Assembly (NCBI GenBank): GCA_003453455.1
Contig: DMLG01000132.1
Span: 1,433 to 12,704, forward strand
Source of the DNA: Clostridiales bacterium
Lineage (GTDB): Bacteria > Bacillota > Clostridia > UBA1381
Reading direction: 5' to 3'
Length of the DNA: 11,272 nucleotides
The position numbers and the translations under genes are program-made. The notes beneath the pieces were generated by a model. That model was not told the DNA's origin. It did not search any database and worked only from the letters and a program-made list of their open reading frames with translations. How positions within the stretch are numbered: position 1 is the stretch's first letter; each line of letters starts with the position of its first letter. Of this stretch, positions 7,148-11,272 are shown piece by piece.

Positions 7148-8611
7148 ATGAAAAGATTTTGTTCCCTGCTTCTTGTTTCCGCTTTTTTGACCTGCTTTTT
7201 AAACTTTGGCGTATTTGCCGAAAAATCTTCGGACAAAAAAACCGATGAACCAACAAAAGTTACATCAAAGAACACCGAATCGGAGGAGGAATCCTCGGAA
7301 AATGTATCAAAAACAACATTTCCTAAGCCTCGTGCAACCTCTGCCATAGTAATTGATGCAAATTCAGGCGATGCTATATATGCCCAAGATGCAGAAAAAA
7401 AACTGCCGACTGCCGGAACTTCAAATATTATGACCGCCATAATAGCCTTGGAAAACGCCGCTTTGGGCGACTCATTTACCGTAACGGAAGAGGCTTTGGC
7501 AAATGTAAAATATGACCAGCCGCAGCTCGGCATAAAAGTCGGCGAGTCTTACACCTTGGAACAGCTTCTTTACGCAATACTTTTAAATTCGGATAATGAT
7601 GCGGCAAACGCAATAGCCATCGGTGTCTCAGGAACTATCGATGCATTTGTCGGAAAGATGAATGAAAAAGCCGAGGAACTGGGACTTTCAAATACGCATT
7701 TTGCAAATCCCACAGGATTTCCAGACGGAGAACACTATATGTCAGCGGCTGACCTTGCTGCATTGTCCCGATATGCTATGCAAAATACCGAGTTCAAAAA
7801 CATTGTGAAAACTCCAAAGTATGATATGCAAACACCTCACGGAACGCAAACCCTTTTAAGCACAAATCACCTTGTGAGCAGATATAAATATCCTTATCAT
7901 TATTATGCAGGTGCAATCGGTGTAAAATCAGGAAACAGCACAGATGCGGGATATTGTCTTGTGTCAGCAGCAGAAAAAAATAACCTCAACATAATAAGCG
8001 TCGTTATGGGTTGTGACAATCAAGACGCAAAAGACAGTGCATATTCTTTTGTTGATACCGCAAAAATGCTTGATTATGTTTTTGAAAATTACAAATCGGT
8101 AATGCTCGCAAAAAAGGGCGATATAGTTTACGATTCAAAGGTAAGTGAGGCAAAGGACTCTTCTCGTGTTGCTATTACCGTAGAGGACGATGTTTATATC
8201 ACCTTGAAAAACACCGCAGACAGCGATGCGATTACCAGCGAGGTAAATATAATCCAAGACCTCAAAGCTCCCATTCATCAGGGTGACTACTTTGGAACTA
8301 TAACCTATTCCTACAACGGAAAAACGATAAAAACTGCAAATGTTGTTGCCGCAAATGAGGTAAAAAGGGATTTTTTCCTTCATATATTTGCTACTATTTT
8401 CAGATTTATCTTTAATCCCATCGTGCTTATAATTATACTCATTGTTGCAGCAATATGGGTACGGCTTAACATCGTAAGAAGCAGAAAACGCCGCATACGC
8501 AGAAAACGCCTTGTTTCACAAAACGGAACAAACAAAACCCAAACTTCCGCAAAATCAAGGCGTACCCCATCTGCACATTCACGCTCTTTTGACCGATTCG
8601 GAGGAAAATAA
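7148..8611 (+). CDS. DacF-like D-alanyl-D-alanine carboxypeptidase homologue with a degenerate active site
   Basis: The 487-residue exported protein belongs to the S11 (PBP5/DacF) family, whose members trim the terminal D-Ala of peptidoglycan stem peptides. A signal peptide (1-24, cleavage after GVFA) is followed by an acidic, low-complexity linker (25-58) and the peptidase-like domain (about 60-315). The family alignment is clear (ATSAIVIDANSGDAIYAQDA, FANPTGFPDGEHYMSAADLA, then SVVMG), but the SxxK motif that normally follows KLPPA reads GTSN (90-93), so both the nucleophilic serine and the lysine are gone. SDN (148-150) fits the SxN box and KSG (260-262) replaces KTG. It is therefore probably inactive as a peptidase and may bind peptidoglycan. 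After a beta-rich domain (about 320-405) come a membrane helix (about 420-440) and a basic tail (RSRKRRIRRKR, 444-454). Its partners are not known. Confidence 0.9.
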   Translation: MKRFCSLLLVSAFLTCFLNFGVFAEKSSDKKTDEPTKVTSKNTESEEESSENVSKTTFPKPRATSAIVIDANSGDAIYAQDAEKKLPTAGTSNIMTAIIALENAALGDSFTVTEEALANVKYDQPQLGIKVGESYTLEQLLYAILLNSDNDAANAIAIGVSGTIDAFVGKMNEKAEELGLSNTHFANPTGFPDGEHYMSAADLAALSRYAMQNTEFKNIVKTPKYDMQTPHGTQTLLSTNHLVSRYKYPYHYYAGAIGVKSGNSTDAGYCLVSAAEKNNLNIISVVMGCDNQDAKDSAYSFVDTAKMLDYVFENYKSVMLAKKGDIVYDSKVSEAKDSSRVAITVEDDVYITLKNTADSDAITSEVNIIQDLKAPIHQGDYFGTITYSYNGKTIKTANVVAANEVKRDFFLHIFATIFRFIFNPIVLIIILIVAAIWVRLNIVRSRKRRIRRKRLVSQNGTNKTQTSAKSRRTPSAHSRSFDRFGGK

Positions 8612-8616
8612 TAAAT

Positions 8617-8656
8617 ATTAAAAAATCAGGCTCTAATATGAGCCTGATTTTTTTAC
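8617..8656. terminator. Bidirectional terminator between the DacF-like gene and the alcohol dehydrogenase gene
   Basis: AAATCAGGCTC (8623-8633) pairs perfectly with GAGCCTGATTT (8640-8650) around the 6-nt loop TAATAT. The plus strand continues into T residues, and the minus strand also reads into TTTTTT after the hairpin. The stop codon of the dehydrogenase gene (8653-8655) lies at the foot of this structure. Confidence 0.92.
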
Positions 8657-9819
8657 ATAGCTTCCTTTAAGATTTCTATAACCTCTTCCTTTGTAAGCGT
8701 CTTATAACCTCCGTCTAAAAGGAAAGTTGCATCCGCAATACCGTCTATCATTTCTTCTGTTGCGCCAAGCTCGGAAATATTCATAACAAGCCCTATCTCA
8801 CGCATCCATGCCTCCATTTTAGCAAGTCCTTCTTTTGCAATTTCCTCGTCGCTCTTGCCATCAGGATTTACATTCCAGACATTTATCGCAAATCTTTTGA
8901 ATTTTTGGAGTCCGTAAGGCATTATGTGACGATAATACGGAAGTGCCACAGCCGCAAGCGTCATACCGTGCGTCGCATCGGTATATGCGCCCACCGCCTG
9001 ACCTATCATATGTACTTCCCAATCGGTCGATTTTCCCTTTGCTACAAGAGTATTAAGCGCCCATGTTGCAATCCACATAATGTTGCTGCGCGCCTCATAG
9101 TCTTGCGGATTTTTGACTGCGGCTTTTGAGCTTACAATAAGCGATTTCATAAGACCCTCCATAATATAATCGGAGGTATTATCATCCTCACCGGAGAAAT
9201 ATTGCTCTGTTATGTGATTCATTATGTCAAAAAAGCCTGCTACCATTTGGTATTTGGGAAGAGTATAAGTTAAAACCGGATTTAATATAGAAAATTTAGG
9301 AAAAACCTCTTCTCCGAAAACATGACCGATTTTTAGTTTTTGTTCGTGATTTGTAATAACCGCACCGCCGTTCATCTCTGATCCCGTGCCAACCATAGTT
9401 AGAATACAACCCACAGGTATGATTTTATTATCAACATCTTCCATACGAAGGTAATACTTCTCCCACGGGTCTTCTTCGCAGTATGCCGATACAGACACAG
9501 CCTTTGAATAATCGCAGACAGAACCGCCGCCGACAGCAAGAATTAAATCAATATTATTTTCTCTTGCAAGGCGCGCGCCCTCGTAAAGCTTTTCAACTGT
9601 GGGGTTTGGCATTACGCCCGAAAGCTCGGTTACTGTTTTTTTGCAATCCTTTAAAATCTTCATAACATCATCATAAAGACCGTTTTTTTTGATTGAGCCG
9701 CCTCCGTAGGTAAGCATAATATTTTCGCCGTATTTGCCCATCTCTTCCCTTAGATTTTCAAGTGCGTTTTCCCCAAAATAAAGTTTTGTGGGGTTAGAAT
9801 AAGTGAAATTTCCTAACAT
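8653..9819 (-). CDS. Iron-containing (group III) alcohol dehydrogenase, butanol-dehydrogenase-like
   Basis: The 388-residue cytoplasmic enzyme belongs to the YqhD/BdhA branch of iron-containing alcohol dehydrogenases, which reduce aldehydes such as butyraldehyde with NAD(P)H. The nucleotide site is visible as YGGGSIKKNGLYD (38-50) and AVGGGSVCDYSK (95-106). MVGTGSEMNGGAVI follows at 142-155. Four metal ligands are in place by comparison with YqhD: Asp198 and His202 in FFDIMNHITEQYF, His270 in WEVHMIG and His284 in ATHGMTL. Length is normal. GAGGAGG before the ATG (core at plus 9827-9832, 7 nt away) lies in the 15-bp gap after the nuclease gene, so the two are probably co-transcribed. The substrate cannot be told from sequence; NADPH is suggested by the glycine-rich loop as in YqhD. 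Fermentative alcohol formation or aldehyde detoxification are both possible. Confidence 0.94.
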   Translation of the reverse strand: MLGNFTYSNPTKLYFGENALENLREEMGKYGENIMLTYGGGSIKKNGLYDDVMKILKDCKKTVTELSGVMPNPTVEKLYEGARLARENNIDLILAVGGGSVCDYSKAVSVSAYCEEDPWEKYYLRMEDVDNKIIPVGCILTMVGTGSEMNGGAVITNHEQKLKIGHVFGEEVFPKFSILNPVLTYTLPKYQMVAGFFDIMNHITEQYFSGEDDNTSDYIMEGLMKSLIVSSKAAVKNPQDYEARSNIMWIATWALNTLVAKGKSTDWEVHMIGQAVGAYTDATHGMTLAAVALPYYRHIMPYGLQKFKRFAINVWNVNPDGKSDEEIAKEGLAKMEAWMREIGLVMNISELGATEEMIDGIADATFLLDGGYKTLTKEEVIEILKEAM

Positions 9820-9834
9820 AACTGTTCCTCCTCT

Positions 9835-11112
9835 TTATTTAACACATTTTTTACACGGGGTTAAACCTGCTTCAATCGCTTCTTCAAGCGTAATTTCATA
9901 GCTGTTTTTCCCGCCACAATCATAGTCATAATGATACCTTTTACCTGATGGTGTGCGATAAATACCACTTATAGCACCAGTTTCATTTAAGTTTGTATAT
10001 TTTTCATCATTTAATTTGTTAGTACCTGTTTTATAATCTATTGTTATACCAGGTTGAATATTATAGCAATAAACGCAAAATGAAACACCCTCTCCCCCAT
10101 CTTCCACAGAGTATGCTTCTAACAGAACACCGTTTGCAACAAGATTATCTTTAATAAATACAGGGGTTGCTCGGTACATAACTCTATTGCCTGTTGTTTT
10201 TATGTACTCCGCCACACTATTTTCAAAGGGTAACATTCCCTCTACATTCATATATCTTGTACCTGTAATAATATTCTTTTTGTTTGCATTTTCACCCGTC
10301 AATTGAAATCCAATGAGATGACACCTATTGTAGAGATATTTTCCTTCAATAATATCATAAGCATTGTTAACCCAACCGCTTGGCGTCACCGAGCTTATAC
10401 TTTCTCGTGACTCAATGGGCATTATGTCTGATGTTATTGATGAATAACAAACATTGCATCTCCCAAAATCGTCAAGATTGCTGTAATACTCAAATGAACC
10501 CGTTATAATTTCATAATCCTTGAAAAGTGGCTTGTTTCCATTTATTTGTAAATATGGTTCCCCAGAGTATTCCTGTAATTCGCCCATTAAATTATCATAT
10601 TCCTGCTGATTAAAATAATCCCTTATAACATATATAGTTTGTGTTTCACTGTCCCATGCAATACCAAGGTTAAAGCCTTCTGCGACAAAGCGTATCGGAA
10701 GCATTGTTCTCTCATTTATCACTTGTGGGACTACATCTAATACTTCCGCTTCATTGTTCAAATACGCCGTACTGCTGTCAATGATCAGTTTTATTGTATC
10801 ATTATTCATATTAAGTAATACAGCTCTTTCTGCACTATCCCATTCAACTGTACCGCCAAACGCTTCTACTATTGCTCTGATAGGAACCAGTGTTCTTTCC
10901 TCTATCACGATCGGTTTTGTTCCATAACCTGTATCTATCTCTTTTTCTAAACCATTAACTTTCATCATAGGATTATTTATTTGCAAACTTACTATTACAT
11001 CTGAATAGTCTTCTGCGAAAATTGAAGTTACACAAAATGAAGCATATGCAACAATAAATATCAATACTGCAAAAATTCTATTTCTAAAAGTATTATTCAT
11101 GGTTTTACTCAT
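9835..11112 (-). CDS. Exported DNA/RNA non-specific endonuclease with stalk repeats and Ada-like zinc tail
   Basis: A signal peptide (to about residue 34, SIFA-E) is followed by two copper-amine-oxidase-N-like repeats (about 46-110 and 117-165, with ERTLVPIRAIVEAFGGTVEWD and ERTMLPIRFVAEGF), which are usually wall- or stalk-type binding modules. The nuclease domain (about 185-360) is of the EndA/NUC beta-beta-alpha metal type: NRCHLIG with catalytic His265 (DRGH in EndA), Asn280 in KKNI and Asn289 in RYMNVEG match the metal-binding asparagines of EndA. The tail TPSGKRYHYDYDC...PCKKC (387-423) offers His394, Cys399, Cys420 and Cys423 for zinc, as in the Ada-like module. Start choice is open: ATG at 11112 overlaps the end of mazG with no spacing to a ribosome site; ATG at 11100 (421 residues) fits AAAGG better. 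A role in degrading extracellular DNA for nutrients or biofilm is inferred. Confidence 0.9.
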   Translation of the reverse strand: MSKTMNNTFRNRIFAVLIFIVAYASFCVTSIFAEDYSDVIVSLQINNPMMKVNGLEKEIDTGYGTKPIVIEERTLVPIRAIVEAFGGTVEWDSAERAVLLNMNNDTIKLIIDSSTAYLNNEAEVLDVVPQVINERTMLPIRFVAEGFNLGIAWDSETQTIYVIRDYFNQQEYDNLMGELQEYSGEPYLQINGNKPLFKDYEIITGSFEYYSNLDDFGRCNVCYSSITSDIMPIESRESISSVTPSGWVNNAYDIIEGKYLYNRCHLIGFQLTGENANKKNIITGTRYMNVEGMLPFENSVAEYIKTTGNRVMYRATPVFIKDNLVANGVLLEAYSVEDGGEGVSFCVYCYNIQPGITIDYKTGTNKLNDEKYTNLNETGAISGIYRTPSGKRYHYDYDCGGKNSYEITLEEAIEAGLTPCKKCVK

Positions 11113-11272
11113 CCTTTTTCATTTTTTCCGTCTTTTTTACCGACTGCCATAATTTTAAGCTTTCCTCAGGCGTTTTCGGACGCTCAATATCTCCAAAAAC
11201 ATGCGGATGACGCCTTATAAGCTTTTCCGAAAGCATCTGCACAACATCGGAAAAATCGAAGGCTTTGCGCTC
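11105..11272 (-). CDS. mazG: MazG-family nucleoside triphosphate pyrophosphohydrolase, 5' end outside the window
   Basis: The last 55 residues and the TAA stop are visible. FDFSDVV, EKLIRRHPHVFGDIE and the ending KLWQSVKKTEKMKKDE match the end of the first MazG domain of the two-domain enzyme, which hydrolyses NTPs and dNTPs to monophosphates and pyrophosphate. The metal-binding EExxE and ExxD motifs lie upstream, outside the window. In the long form a linker (typically with SxLDGVPxxLPALLxA) and a second MazG domain would follow at this point; here the frame ends instead. The protein is thus either a natural one-domain MazG or a shortened one. The stop is 4 bp before the ATG at 11100 of the nuclease gene, and the two are probably one transcript. 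Confidence 0.9.
   Translation of the reverse strand, partial: ERKAFDFSDVVQMLSEKLIRRHPHVFGDIERPKTPEESLKLWQSVKKTEKMKKDE
11113..11117 (-). promoter_or_regulatory. Ribosome binding site upstream of the nuclease gene
   Basis: Minus-strand AAAGG lies inside the last codons of mazG, 12 nt before the ATG at 11100 and directly against the ATG at 11112. This spacing favours the ATG at 11100 as the true start and suggests translational coupling to mazG. Confidence 0.5.

Noticed and set aside
7060..7533. 157-codon open frame on the minus strand opposite the DacF-like gene
   Set aside because: It is the antisense of a well-aligned S11-family gene and its promoter; the product is Ser/Phe/Ala-rich as expected for a shadow frame.

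Overview
The window reads as a chromosomal segment of a low-GC, probably spore-forming member of the Clostridia (Firmicutes). The signs are moderately AT-rich DNA, strong AGGAGG-type ribosome binding sites, sigma-A-like promoters, a GerMN protein, a DacF-type D,D-carboxypeptidase-like protein, a clostridial type of secreted nuclease and an NADPH-type butanol-dehydrogenase-like enzyme. The genus cannot be fixed from this sequence. No rRNA, tRNA, CRISPR array, insertion sequence or prophage is visible.

Left part (1-3530). The 3' two thirds of a glutamate dehydrogenase gene (gdhA) ends in a textbook terminator. A 43-residue orphan small protein follows, missing from long-ORF lists, with its own promoter and AGGAGG site. 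It converges on malQ (4-alpha-glucanotransferase) across a nested hairpin that can terminate transcription from both sides. malQ is divergent from a LOG-family phosphoribohydrolase gene, which converges almost stop-to-stop with the next operon.

Middle part (3536-8611). A minus-strand operon runs from an extended -10 promoter near 6937: a short ComEA-like helix-hairpin-helix membrane protein, an OmpR/PhoB-type response regulator, a two-TM sensor histidine kinase and a membrane-anchored protein with two GerMN domains. The order regulator-kinase-GerMN resembles the actinobacterial MtrA-MtrB-LpqB system of cell-envelope control. Divergent from this operon is a DacF-like exported protein whose catalytic SxxK motif has become GTSN and whose KTG box is KSG, so it is predicted to be a catalytically dead penicillin-binding-protein relative. 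It also has an unusual C-terminal membrane anchor with a very basic cytoplasmic tail. These genes sit next to each other and look like an envelope or sporulation module, but that joint role is inference.

Right part (8653-11272). Three closely packed minus-strand genes run in the order mazG (5' end outside the window), an exported nuclease and an iron-containing alcohol dehydrogenase. The MazG reading frame stops directly after its first pyrophosphohydrolase domain. The nuclease starts only 4 bp later and joins two copper-amine-oxidase-N-like repeats, an EndA-like nuclease domain and an Ada-like zinc-binding tail. The dehydrogenase gene ends inside a bidirectional terminator shared with the DacF-like gene.
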